A DNA stretch of 64,000 bases from Lobosporangium transversale (taxonomy: Eukaryota > Mortierellomycota > Mortierellomycetes > Mortierellales > Mortierellaceae), in contig NW_019029006.1 of the NCBI RefSeq assembly GCF_002105155.1, forward strand, positions 434,001 to 498,000. Direction: 5' to 3'. The first letter of the stretch is position 1; each line of letters starts with the position of its first letter. A program made the translations under genes and the position numbers. Positions 45,759-57,000 of this stretch are shown here, piece by piece. The notes beneath the pieces are model-generated. The model worked only from the letters and a program-made list of their open reading frames with translations, was not told the DNA's origin and searched no databases.

Positions 45759-48210
45759 AATCTTTATATTCTTTAATAACCAATCTGCCATTGCATATGT
45801 ACATCTTTTAATTTTCACAATTAGATTTGTGGAAGACAAGATGAAAGATCAACCAAAGTTTAAATACCCGGCGTTCCTGAAGAGTACGAAGCTCGGTTAT
45901 GACTATACCCATCAGCTCAAATTCTGGACAGCTGATCTCTGTGCTCAAGAAGCCCATCTCTTTGACGTTGCGATCACTGTAAGTTGATTAATGTTGCTGT
46001 GTTTATTTTAAGTAAAGCTTATTTATTGACACTAGCGCAAGCTTGCCCAAGATTTGATACACACAGCAGAGGTCAATTTACCCATTAGTGTACTATACAC
46101 TAATAGCAAGGGCTGAAAATGGAATGATTATATCTTTTTCTTTTTCTTTTTTACTATTATTGTTTTTCTCCTTATCGATACACTAGCTTGGCGGGGATGG
46201 AACTGTTCTCTTTACAAGCTGGCTCTTTCAACGGATTGTACCCCCTATTCTACCCTTCTCTGCAGGCTCATTGGGCTTCCTAACGCCTTTCCCTACAGCG
46301 GATTACAAACAGATTCTTAATACTTGTCTAGACCAAGGTGTGCGAGTCAATCTGCGGATGCGCTTTAGCTGCACTATATATCGGTGTCTTGAACACAGGA
46401 CTGTTGATACGACCAAAAAGAAGAAGCGCAAAGGATCACGCAATAAAAGCGTCAATAAAGATAAGGGATCATCTAATGGACAAACCACATTAATGGATGA
46501 TAGTGACGACGACAATGATGTCCGTCGGCTAGCGCTTCCAACTGTTCTTACCACTCCTACAGAAACATTTGAGATTTTAAACGATTTGGGTAAGGTGGTT
46601 TTGATAACCCTAACAATTAATACTTTTGAATCTCAATGTATTAATAAATATTCTAACTGCCGGTTACCTTACTACACCCATTTATCACAACGGTCTTCTC
46701 CTAACGTGCTTAGTTCTGGATCGAGGGCCCAGCGCCAACCTTAGCCTTTTAGAGCTTTTTGGCGATGAAGAACATCTAACAACAGTCCAGGCTGATGGTA
46801 TTGTGATTTCGACGCCTACGGGATCAACAGCCTACTCGGTAAATGGGATTTGATTGATAAACATGATGATAAGGATTGGATGCAAATGTGTAGTAATGTT
46901 GTTCGAAAATCTGATCATTCCTAACACTTTCATTTTTTATATTTTTTTATTAACTTCCGGATTGCTTCGAAAAGCTTGCTGCTGGTGGGCCGTTAACACA
47001 TCCTGAAATCCCCTCTATTTTGATATCACCCATCTGTCCACATACATTGAGTTTCCGCCCGATGTTATTGCCTGATTCTATGGAACTTCGGATCTGTGTT
47101 CCTTTCGATTCGCGCTCGACTGCTTGGGCTAGCTTTGATGGGCGCGGACGGGTAGAACTTAAACAGGGAGATCATATTAAGGTGACTGCGAGTGTTTATC
47201 CATTCCCAACCATCTGCTCCAGCACTCAATCATCTGATTGGTTTCATTCTCTCTCTCGTTGTTTACGATGGAACGAGCGAGAACGGCAAAAAGGGTTTCG
47301 TGTTGTCGAACATAGTCGACCAAGGAAAACACGACATGCCCCACTATCAACTCCCCCTCTATCTAGCATAAGTACAAATACAGGAGCCAAACCAAGCAGC
47401 ACACATTTCAATGAAGACGGGCAGCCGCAACCACAGTTCCAGTTATTCGGAGAAACTGCCCCTAATAATGGTGCGCATGATGTTCAATATTCAAATCAAA
47501 CTCACGGACACGGGCACGGACATGGACATGCACACGGACACGGACACGGACATGCACACGGACACGGACACGGACATGGACATGGACATGGACATGGGCA
47601 CGGCCAGGATTCGTATTTTATGTGCGGCAATAGCAGCGCTGGCGCCAGTGCCAGTGGCAGCACACGGGCGAAACAGAGCGTACGGCCAGGATTACCAAGA
47701 ATGGTGACTTCAGCGCAAAATGATTACTTTGATCAGTCGCCTCACGACACAGACACGATGCTAACCTGTTGGGGCACCGATTCGAGTGAAGATGACGACG
47801 ATGATGATAGTGACCCTTTGGATGAAAAGGAGGATGATGCAGCTGATGGTGATGGCGAGTGGGAGGATTCAAGCAGCGATGAGGCATACTCTAATGATGG
47901 ACAAGAAATTACTAACCAAAAGAGGGAAGATGATAGCAGTAGTAGAGCTCATGACAATATAAGGAAAGCAAGCAGAAGTGAGGGAAACGATGGTGGCGGT
48001 GATGAGGGTAGTAGTAAGGAAGCTGAAGGCAAAAAGCCTAAAGTTTCCGAGTCATCTCAAAGAACGATATTTACCAGTGGCGGTACAAAAAACATTACAT
48101 TTGCGTCCACAGACACAGACACAGTGGAGACTACTACGAATCGGTTGAAAGATATTTCTATAGAACCAAAGGTTGTTTCAGGCTCAAATAATGGTCATCC
48201 TACTTTATAA
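44266..48210 (+). CDS. UTR1: NAD kinase with His/Gly repeat tail
   Basis: ATP-dependent NAD(H) kinase that makes NADP(H), 934 residues. Exons: 44266-45025, 45580-45706, 45825-45978, 46187-46589, 46714-46838 and 46975-48210. Intron 1 is GC-AG (donor GCAAGT at 45026); the nearby GT donor gives the wrong frame. Residues 1-250 are disordered, with a poly-Ser block. The kinase core starts at KTVMIVTKPGDE. GGDGT lies at about residue 350 (ITLGGDGTVLFTSWLF), then FSAGSLGFLTPF, the NE/D motif (ILNDLVLDRGPSANLS), and DGIVISTPTGSTAYSLAAGG. A Lys-rich insert interrupts the core after TVDTTKKKK. The tail holds about 16 HG/HA dipeptides, acidic blocks and Ser-rich sequence. Only the core resembles known NAD kinases. 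Confidence 0.93.
45726..45757. repeat. Poly(A) run in NAD kinase intron 2
   Basis: About 31 A filling the centre of the 118-bp second intron. Confidence 0.7.
47505..47608 (+). repeat. Coding hexamer repeat (His-Gly/His-Ala)
   Basis: Tandem GGACAC/GGACAT/GCACAC hexamers inside the last NAD kinase exon. They encode an uninterrupted run of His-Gly and His-Ala dipeptides. Length variation between strains is likely. Confidence 0.85.
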
Positions 48211-48372
48211 CTCTGTAGATAATTTTATGCGAACAAATAAGCAAAAAAAAAAGGAAAAGAGCTATATACTATTATAATTAAGGGATAACTGTCGTGCCTT
48301 TAACGACTTTGATTACAACCACTAACGCTTTTGGAGTTCCCTATTGAAGTATGAAGCATGAACATGACCAAT

Positions 48373-48408
<36 letters not shown>

Positions 48409-48431
48409 TATAATAGATTGTGATAAAAAAA

Positions 48432-49751
48432 TCAATCAATCTCAATTGTTGTCGGTAGAGAAAAAGGACGATTCTTTTCCTGATGGTGAACACCACGGCT
48501 AGTTCTGCTACAACTGCTGCTATTATGGCTAATGGTAGCAGTAATTTCGTTATTACTAACTCTTCGTTTTTTAATCTGTTGTTCAAATCCCTGATCATGC
48601 CCATACCCATGCTCATGCTCATACCCATGCTCATGCTCATAATCATAGTCATATCCAAAGCCATCCTCACATCTATGCCTATGTCTTTTCGTTCGTTTTC
48701 TTCGAATAAGCCTTCTCAAATATGCTTCGATGCGTTCTTGCGATTCCTCAATTCTTTGAAGTCTCTTTAAAAGCTCCGACCCGCTTTCAGCAAGGCTGCA
48801 GTTAGGCCTGAGGGCATCAGCGGGAGCAGATATGCAAGTTGTGATAGGATTTGGAATAAATGAAGCAGTGGAAGCAGAACTTGAAGTGGCGATGGGAGCA
48901 GGGCTTGGAATGGAGATGGAACTTGAGATGGTAGTAGTGGGAATAGTAGTAGAAATGGAAGTAGGGGTTGGGACGGGGGTAGGGACAGAATTGGGAATAG
49001 ATATGGAAGTGAGGACGGAGCCGTGGTGCTTAAGTATCCTAGGGGAGGCGCGAGTGGGGATGGAAGTTGAAGTGGTAATAGTATTGTTGGAGGTTAAGGC
49101 TTTACTAATGGGTGGGGTTTTATTGGGAGCAGAGTGTTTGCCTGAAGTAGACGACTTATTGGTAGTAGGTATTTTGATGAAAAAAGATGCTTCGTCAGAA
49201 GCAGACGTTTTGTTGAATGTAGACGTTTTATTGGGCGATGATTTGTTGGAAGATGTTTCGCCAGAAGCAGATGTTTTATTAGTAGTAGACATTTTGTTGG
49301 ATGCAGGTGTTTTGTTGGGATCAATGATTTCGTTGGATATAGATGTTTTATTGAGAGCAACAATTTCTTTGGAAGCAGCGACTGCGTTGGAGATGGCAGA
49401 ACTTAATCGAGCAGCATATTCCTTCTTGAATTGCTTAACGGTGGTGATAGTAGGTGCTGTCGGACAAGGACGTTTGTTAGTCCTTCCGACGATATGCCTC
49501 CTTATTCCTCCATATGTCTGAAAACGGCTACCACAGATGCATAAGTAGTCGTGGTTTATGCTAGGTTGACGATTAAACTCCATGATACAGGATTTGTTCG
49601 AGTTGAATGTATACATTTTCACTTCATGTCTATCCCTGAGATGGCGATTTATATCGGGGTGTTTTGATCCATTGAGATCATGGATGGGGCCTTCCCCTTT
49701 GGGCATGCTAGGGGCTTTGAAAATGCATCGACTGAATGTGCATAATCCCAT
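48432..49751 (-). CDS. C2H2-like low-complexity protein, unknown function
   Basis: Single-exon frame of 439 codons with a start ATG at 49751. The N-terminal 90 residues hold two Cys/His clusters: CTFSRC with NRHLRDRH, and YLCICGSRF with GGIRRHI. They resemble degenerate C2H2 zinc fingers. The centre is a degenerate array of NKTSAS/NKTP-type repeats, then an Ile/Pro/Ser/Thr repeat. Next is a predicted short helix (SGSELLKRLQRIEESQERIE), a basic RRLIRRKRTKRHRHR patch, and an EHEHGYEHEHGYGHD segment. The zinc-finger start, helix and basic patch suggest a DNA- or RNA-binding protein, possibly lineage-specific. It is convergent with the NAD kinase gene, 221 bp away. Coding status rests on the long open frame. 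Confidence 0.6.
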   Translation of the reverse strand: MGLCTFSRCIFKAPSMPKGEGPIHDLNGSKHPDINRHLRDRHEVKMYTFNSNKSCIMEFNRQPSINHDYLCICGSRFQTYGGIRRHIVGRTNKRPCPTAPTITTVKQFKKEYAARLSSAISNAVAASKEIVALNKTSISNEIIDPNKTPASNKMSTTNKTSASGETSSNKSSPNKTSTFNKTSASDEASFFIKIPTTNKSSTSGKHSAPNKTPPISKALTSNNTITTSTSIPTRASPRILKHHGSVLTSISIPNSVPTPVPTPTSISTTIPTTTISSSISIPSPAPIATSSSASTASFIPNPITTCISAPADALRPNCSLAESGSELLKRLQRIEESQERIEAYLRRLIRRKRTKRHRHRCEDGFGYDYDYEHEHGYEHEHGYGHDQGFEQQIKKRRVSNNEITATISHNSSSCSRTSRGVHHQEKNRPFSLPTTIEID

Positions 49752-51856
49752 CTTGCATGTGTCGCGTATCTCGCGTAAAGATCAAATGCACACTCCTTTC
49801 CTGATCGAGTTCTCATACATTATTTCCGCAGTCACATGACGCACAGACTAGAAGAGCTCAGCTCTGCCACTGGGCCTCGCATATCATACCTTTCAACATA
49901 AACCGTTTTTCTTCCCGCTATTCCAGCGCAACTTTACTACTTTTGCTACACTTGCTTGCGACCTATACTTTGTAAGCCTGTTGCAACTGATACATATTTT
50001 GTCAGATGCCTATTAGCAACAGACGAACATTTGCGCAAAAGCGATAATAAATGATACCTATATTGGCACTCTAGGCTCAAGATTACAGCTTATGCGGCAG
50101 TTCTAATATAGCACGTATAAAAAGTAAAAAGACCGAACAATGTGTGGTACTGTGGTTCACATTCAAATCCCATTTATCTTTTTCATACTTCGGTTATTAC
50201 TCTTCATTTGTTATTAGTAACTTGGTATTTACCGTACCATGAGAGCTGCACTGGCGGGGCTAATATTGCATTTGACATTGAATCTGTCGTGAACCTTCTC
50301 TACTAGAGACATGTGCTTGCCAAGTATTCCCTACTTCTCATGATCAAGACTCTACCAACTGCGGCCCCCTTTCCTCCAGTCGATAGGCAAGGCTAGAGGT
50401 TATTCTTGTGTGAAATGCAGCCGTACAGTCCCCTCAAGTAACTGGAATGGAATTCACTTTGAATTGCATCCTTAATATCGCTACCTGTCTTTTTTTCATC
50501 CATAATGCAGTCATCGATCGCTGTTGACTGTGTAATCAATTTGTCTTGAAAATGTGAACTGACTGATAAGTACTGCCATACCATCTAGCTTTCCTTACTG
50601 CAATCTTAATCATCCTGACCATTCTGAATCGAAACAGTAAGAGAAGACAACAATGTCATTCTCAGAATCATTTTGTTTAAGGTTACAGCTCCACTACGAT
50701 AAATGAACTAAATATAATTTATACATGGAATAATAAATACACTTACTCCGCTTTGTCGTCTTGTGGCCTAACCAAAACAAACAAACAAAACAAACTTTGC
50801 TGTGGCAAGAGAGCACAGACCAATTCAAGATTTGCAAAAAAAAAAAAAAAAAAAAAAAAAAAGACAGAAAGGAAAGCAGACAAGGCTATAGTGGCATTGA
50901 TGCTAGCCAGGTATTCGACAATATCAAGAAATACTATCTATACATTCATTCAATAGCACTGGAGGAATAGAGTACTGCATTTTTTGAAAAAGGCAGCCTC
51001 AAATTGTACGAAAAAAAAAACCCTCCACACTGATCCTATCATGTCAAAAGTCAATGATAAGAGAGAATAAAACAAGCCAGCAGTCTCTGGTAAATATAAA
51101 AGGGCTCTCTTTCTTCATTAGGGATTCCCTTGCTTGTGGATTGCGAATTGTGAATCCTCTTGTGTATTCGTGTTTATGATAAGCTTGATGATGGCCCTTT
51201 GTTGCGAAGACCAAGGAACTATCAGAAAAAGAGGCTCGCTTCTTGACAGATAGCCAGTAAGTTAATAGTAGGTGTAGCTGGTGCTCGCCTATTATTGCAT
51301 CTAAAGAATGGAAGATCTACCAAAGCTCTTTGATAGAGAGCATGTACATCAGGTGACATGGATTTCTGGTGATCTGTTGGAACGCGTCGCGTTTCTGTTT
51401 CAAATGTGCGAACTAGATTTATTTTGTAAAAACCAAGCGGCTATATACATCTGTTTCCTTTTGTTTGACTATCAATTAATATCGGATCATTTTGCGTGGA
51501 CATGAAATTAGCTTTTCTTTCATTTTCTTTCTCTCTTAATAAACGATATCGCTTCATGTAAGATCTTGCATAATCAAGGTCTCTTTAGAATTCAAGCTTA
51601 GAAGTCTCGATTCGGCTGCTTTACCTCTGCTCCCAGGCAGTTGTGAAGGAACAAGTGTAGCTGAGGCGGTATAGTTCAATAGTTATTACCAGTGCACCAA
51701 AAAAAAAAAAAAAAAAAAAAAAAAAGGTGCACAGTTGTCTTTTCAATTGCAATGTGTTGTCGTCATCTTTGAAGCTGCTAATTTCAACAGCATACTTTGA
51801 CGGGAAAGCCTTCTTTTTTCCACAAAAACAATCTGGGGTAATTTTGCTTGCACAAG
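49752..51856. other. Long intergenic region without a confident gene
   Basis: 2.1 kb of AT-rich DNA upstream of both the C2H2-like gene (-) and the fucosyltransferase (+). It contains poly(A) runs near 50837-50862 and 51699-51725. A segment near 50333-50385 resembles part of a tRNA D-arm on the minus strand but does not fold. No gene seen. Confidence 0.4.
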
Positions 51857-53251
51857 ATGGTCGCAAAAAAAAATGCATTTATCTTTATGACATGTGTAGC
51901 CACGTTGTCGATGCCTTTTCTATACCTTGTCAACCTACAATTCTCCAGAACAAAGAATTCACCATCAAATTGTCCTATTCCATTGGATTCAACAGATGTC
52001 TGTATACATTCCAAAACAAATTGGTCACATTTGAAAACGATTTGCAATACCATCCATTCTGCTACGACGAACAACGCCTGTAAGAATTATAACTATAGCG
52101 TGATCGTGGTCCCTCGAGAATTTATGGAGGATGTTAGTGAACACGTTAAACAAATAATGATTGTACAGGGGTACAATCTTGGGCCAGAACTAGACAAATT
52201 TGTTCAGAGACGATCTCATTGGATGATAAATCCATTTGGTGGAGATGGATTCGAAATATTGATGACGGTCAGGGAGGACGGGACTCGAATGAAATTACAA
52301 GCTCATTTGGATCGATTACAACATCGCTGCGTCAATTTTTTTGAAGGTGTAATCAATCCTTTTGGTTATGGATCCAATTGGCATACAGCAGGACTGGGTC
52401 TAGCGTGGAGTCTGTATTACAACATGACCTTGTTCATTCAACCAGATAAGGAAAATAACCATCAAACCAAATTACCATTCCAGGGCTTTATCCCTGTTAC
52501 CTCTTGCTCCTATTCAGACTTGGAAACAGCCTTCAGCATTCATCCGCCTGAAACCAATTTTACGAAATGGAAGCATTCGACTATCAACTTTTATTCTCAA
52601 CAATTAGATGTCCAGTCCTTGATGAAGGACCAAGAGATTATTCTCCCAGAATATAAATCTCAAGGCCTGTTCTGGTGGAGATCTATGCTGACTTTTTATG
52701 TAATCCGACCGAATTACCAGACCAGGGAGTGGCTCCGTCAGCATGGTAATACAGCAGCCCAAACAGCAATAACAACCATGCTGAGGTCTCGGGAATGTAT
52801 CTCGATCCATGTACGACACTCAGATAAAGGAAACGAGGTAGATCTGCTACCTTTAAAGGCTTACATGACCAAGGCAAATGAGATTCGAAATATGACCGGA
52901 ATCTTGAACATCTATCTGATGACGGATGATCAACTTGTTGTCAATGAAGCGAGACAAGAGTATGGACGCAATAGCACCGAAAGGGAAGGTGGCTTTGAGA
53001 TTCATGTCCAAGAGATGATGCGATCAAATGCTGGATGGAAAGACGATATCAAGAAAGGACGAGTGAGCCCACAAGAATCACTAAAGCAGTTTTTGATCGA
53101 TTTGTTTTCAGCAGTACAATGTCGCTATAGCATCGTAACATATTCAAGTAATGTAGGCAGATTGGTTGGAGAAATCAAGTACGCGATGAATAATCAGGAT
53201 CCGAAGACCACAGTGTTCTCTCTCGACTACGAATGGACTATGTATCCATAG
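51857..53251 (+). CDS. FUT8-like alpha-1,6-fucosyltransferase (GT23)
   Basis: Type II Golgi glycosyltransferase of family GT23, 464 residues in a single exon. These enzymes add core alpha-1,6-fucose to N-glycans. The N-terminal signal anchor is AFIFMTCVATLSMPFLYLV. The donor-binding motif ISIHVRHSDKGNEVDLLPL at about residues 313-331 matches the GT23 signature (HVRR-x-DK). The C-terminus has LMTDDQLVVNEA and YSIVTYSSNVGRLVGEI, the usual last motifs. The SH3 domain of animal FUT8 is absent and the protein is shorter. The ATG at 51857 is chosen because it precedes the anchor with a Lys-Lys pair. Fungi of the Ascomycota and Basidiomycota generally lack this enzyme, so it is informative for taxonomy. 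Confidence 0.82.
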   Translation: MVAKKNAFIFMTCVATLSMPFLYLVNLQFSRTKNSPSNCPIPLDSTDVCIHSKTNWSHLKTICNTIHSATTNNACKNYNYSVIVVPREFMEDVSEHVKQIMIVQGYNLGPELDKFVQRRSHWMINPFGGDGFEILMTVREDGTRMKLQAHLDRLQHRCVNFFEGVINPFGYGSNWHTAGLGLAWSLYYNMTLFIQPDKENNHQTKLPFQGFIPVTSCSYSDLETAFSIHPPETNFTKWKHSTINFYSQQLDVQSLMKDQEIILPEYKSQGLFWWRSMLTFYVIRPNYQTREWLRQHGNTAAQTAITTMLRSRECISIHVRHSDKGNEVDLLPLKAYMTKANEIRNMTGILNIYLMTDDQLVVNEARQEYGRNSTEREGGFEIHVQEMMRSNAGWKDDIKKGRVSPQESLKQFLIDLFSAVQCRYSIVTYSSNVGRLVGEIKYAMNNQDPKTTVFSLDYEWTMYP

Positions 53252-53510
53252 CGATGATGATAAGGCCTCATTTATATTGATCTATTTGCCTACTCGAATA
53301 TCACATATAATTGAAGTTGGTTTTGTGTAGCATATGCATACCAAAGTATTCTATCTTTTCACAAGCACTATATCAGGCTTATAACACATTATTTGTTGCT
53401 TGGACTTTTTTTTTGTCTACCTCATCATTTTTCTTTCTTTTTACACAGTTTACATTTGAGCCTTTGTCTTCATATTCGAAGTCCTAATCTGACCAAACTT
53501 AGATTCTTCA
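53252..53510. other. Convergent 3' flanks
   Basis: 259 bp between the ends of the fucosyltransferase (+) and golgin (-) genes. AT-rich, no feature seen. Confidence 0.4.
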
Positions 53511-54018
53511 TCATGCTCCCCGTGAAAGTCGCTTTGTTTCATCTGGGGTCAACTTTAACACTTGGGCGAGCACAGGAACCATTTGTTGCTATTTGAAACC
53601 AAAAAAAATACATCAGTTCTGTAATACTTCCACACAAATAAATAAAACTTTGATATTGCTCAAAGCCAAAAAAAAAAAAAAAAAAAAAAACTTACGCGAT
53701 GATCCTTGTATTCTATAAATCTCAGTAGCACGTTCTTCAAGTACTCGACATTGGTATCATCCTCTTGTTGTTGCTGCCGTTCTTGCAAAAGCCGTCCCAG
53801 TTGTGGTGTACTGGGAGGAGTCGAATGTGGAGACATGGCTCGGTTAGGCCCCGATGTCTGTGGGACACCAGCAGCAGCACTATTATTACCTCCAGGTCCC
53901 TGTGTAGGCAATGGCGTTGTTGATACCCCGGGTGTCTGTTTCTGCAATTTACGGACTTCTTCCTTCAGAATCTATTTCGAGAAAAAGATTTCAAGTTAAT
54001 AATCGGCGAAGGAGCGGC

Positions 54019-54051
<33 letters not shown>

Positions 54052-57000
54052 TGCCTTTCCTGCATCTTTTACCTTGTTCTTAGTGTGCAAGTGTCCTTCA
54101 CGCATCTTGGACTCCTCTACAAACTTTTCATGCGTACTCTTCTCTTGTGCAAGGATTCCCTCCAAGTCCTTGAAGTGTTGCTACATTATACATTAAAAAA
54201 AAAGAGAGAACATTTAGTCTATGACAATAATATTAAGATATTTCAATGATTAAGAAAAATATAAATACTTACCAGCTCTAGTTCAAGATTCCGCTTGTGT
54301 TCCTTCAATTCTTGGATCTCATTCTCCAACGCAGACACTTTATCGTCTTGCTGTTGCTGCGTTGAGGTCAATTGCTTTAGTTCCTCTCCCCTGTTGCTTA
54401 CTTGAGCCTTCAAGTCTGCAATCTCAAACTCCTTCTCCTGTAACGACTTCTTCAGCTTCTCAATCTCTGCGCTCAAGGTCTCTTTAGTCTCATCCACTTC
54501 TTGTTGCAGATTCTCTAATACAGCGCTCCGTCTGTTCATCGCCGTCTGCAACTGATCCAACTTGGCTGCTAGATCTGTGGTCTTTCTCTTCAAATCCTCG
54601 CATTCTGCCACTTTAATCTCCGCTAACCGCTTCGCATGCGATGTCTCCTCCTCTAACATTGTCACCCGATCACGAGCCTCTTCCAATTGATGCCGATACT
54701 CCGTCATCTCATGCCCCACGTTTTCAAGCGATGTCTGTGATGACTCAAACTCAGCCTGTTTCATTTGAAGTTGATCAAAGTACTGATCCTTCTCTTGAAT
54801 CAACTTTTCTTTATCCTGCGCAATCTTGGCATGAACCGCCTGTAGCCGTGCTAGGTCGCTAGCTGCAGTTGACTGTTGTGCCGTGACCTTGGCAAGCTGT
54901 GTCTTTGCCTCCTGTGCTGCTTTGGCCATCGCTACCTTTGTTGCTTCTAACTCATCCGCCACTTCCTGTTTCTCCTTCTCTAACCTGAGAATCTGCTTGC
55001 GGGTCGTCTTGAGGAGCGCCATAGATTTTTGCAACTTGTCTTCATCTTCAGCTTTTGTTTTCCGAGCCTCCTCTAATTCTTCGTCGCGTTGATGGATGGT
55101 TGATTTGGCCAGAGCAAGAGCCTCCTTTGTATCGCGGTCCTTCATCGTTAGCGAACTGACTTTAACCTGTAACTCATTCATTTTTTCTTGTGATTCCGCC
55201 TTGGCTGCAGACAACCGAGCTGCGTTTTCCTCCGCTGCTATAAGCAACTTGGCTGTCTCCTCCTTTTGGGCATCAGCATCCTTGAGTCGTGTTTCCAATT
55301 CGGCTTTCTGCTGTTCAAGCGATTCCTTTTCGGTCTTCAGACTCTGAATTTGCTCTTGCAATTGCTTGATCTCTGTAGCATTTAGTGTCTCCATTTCCTT
55401 CATCCTTGTCTCCACTCTGATCAACTCCTCTTTTCTCTCTTCAAGCTCTTTCATCAATGCACTAATCTTCTCTTCAACATCCTTTGAACTCTTGGATACA
55501 CCATCATGCGCAATTTTAAGCTGGGTTTCAATAGATGTTAATTTGACAAGCGCTTCATCTCTCTCTACTACCAGGCTGTCGTGTTTGGCCTTCAGCTCTT
55601 GGTGGATATCGTCCTTCTCCTTGCTAACTTTATCGTGTTCTGCCCGTGCAGTCTCCAAATCCTGTGATAGTGCTTCCTTCTCCTTCGTAAGCATTGAAAT
55701 CTGAATGGTCAGCTCTTCATAATCCTTCTTGGATTCGCTGTATTCCTTCAGCTGATTTGCAAGAGTTGCAGTCTTCTCCTGCATTGAATCAAGGTCCTTG
55801 ATCAGCTTCTCAGCATTGGCAGTCGCAGCCTGTTCAGCCTTGCGAGCAATCTCAAGTTCAAAGGTAACCTTCTCCAGTTCACTCTTCACATGATCTTGTT
55901 CATGAGCTGCCAATTTCGTCTGCTCCTCGACCTTTGCCTCCAAGTCTGCCTTCTCTTTGCGCAGTTGCTCAAGTACTTTTTCTGAAGAGAGCTGCTTATG
56001 TGCCTGCTCGAGTTCCTTCACCAAACTCTGTTCATGCTCTTTGATGATCTGCAACTCCTTCGTTACCTCTGCTTCCTTTGCTTCAAGTTCTTGAACGGTC
56101 TTTTGTAATTCCATAGAAGCTGCTTTATGAGCTTCTGATTCACTAGCGAACTGGGCTTCCAACTTCTCATGCGCCTGTGTAAGGTCCTTGAAAAGCTCTG
56201 AAGTTTTCTCAAGCTCCTGAATACGACCCTGTAGAGTCTTTTGACGGTCAATTTCTTCATCCAGCTTCTTCTGTTGGTCTATCAATTCATTTTCTTTGTT
56301 TGCAATTGTCTTTTCAAGTTCAGAGATCTTCTCTTTCAGGCCCTTGATGGTAGCTTCTAGCTCTGCATTTGTCGCTTGATTTTCATCGCTATTATTACTG
56401 GCCAAGGGTACGTCTTGGGACCGAGACTGAGCCGAAGTCTGTGCCTTCTCAAGATCCTCTTTCAATGAAGCAACTAAGGCCTCCGCCTCCTGTTTTGCAG
56501 CCTTGGTGTGATTCAGCTCTTGGCGGAGCTTCTTTTGAGCGTTTTTCGAGGGAGTTTGACTCAATGATAAAATCTCGGCTTCCAGCTGCACGATTTTATT
56601 TCGCAAATCCTCCTCAATAGCACTAGAACTTGATTCAGAGGCTGACGTTGCTTCCTTATCCTTAGTTGTATCCTCGGCCTTGTCTCCGATCTTGCTAGGT
56701 GTTGATGCAGCAGCGGCAACCTCGGCTGTCTTCTCTCCAAGTTGTTGTTTAACTTTGAAAAGATCTTCTTCTAGAGTTTGGATTTTGGTTGCTCCGTTAC
56801 GCTCTTTCTCCTGGATGATAGCCATCTTAGCCAGGATTTCATCCTTCTCCTGGTTTAATTCATCGACTGCTTTCTGTAAATCATCAACCTCGGTTGATTT
56901 AGCTTTAAATTCTTTCTCTTTCTCTGAATCCTTAGACTTGATTTTTTCCTCCAAAACTGCGACCTTATTGGACGCATTGCACTCCTTTTCCTGGACGACA

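Noticed and set aside
50333-50385. tRNA-like D-arm (GCAGTTGGTAGAGTC on the minus strand)
   Set aside because: The D-stem does not pair, no anticodon arm forms, and no GGTTCGA-type T-loop lies at the right distance.
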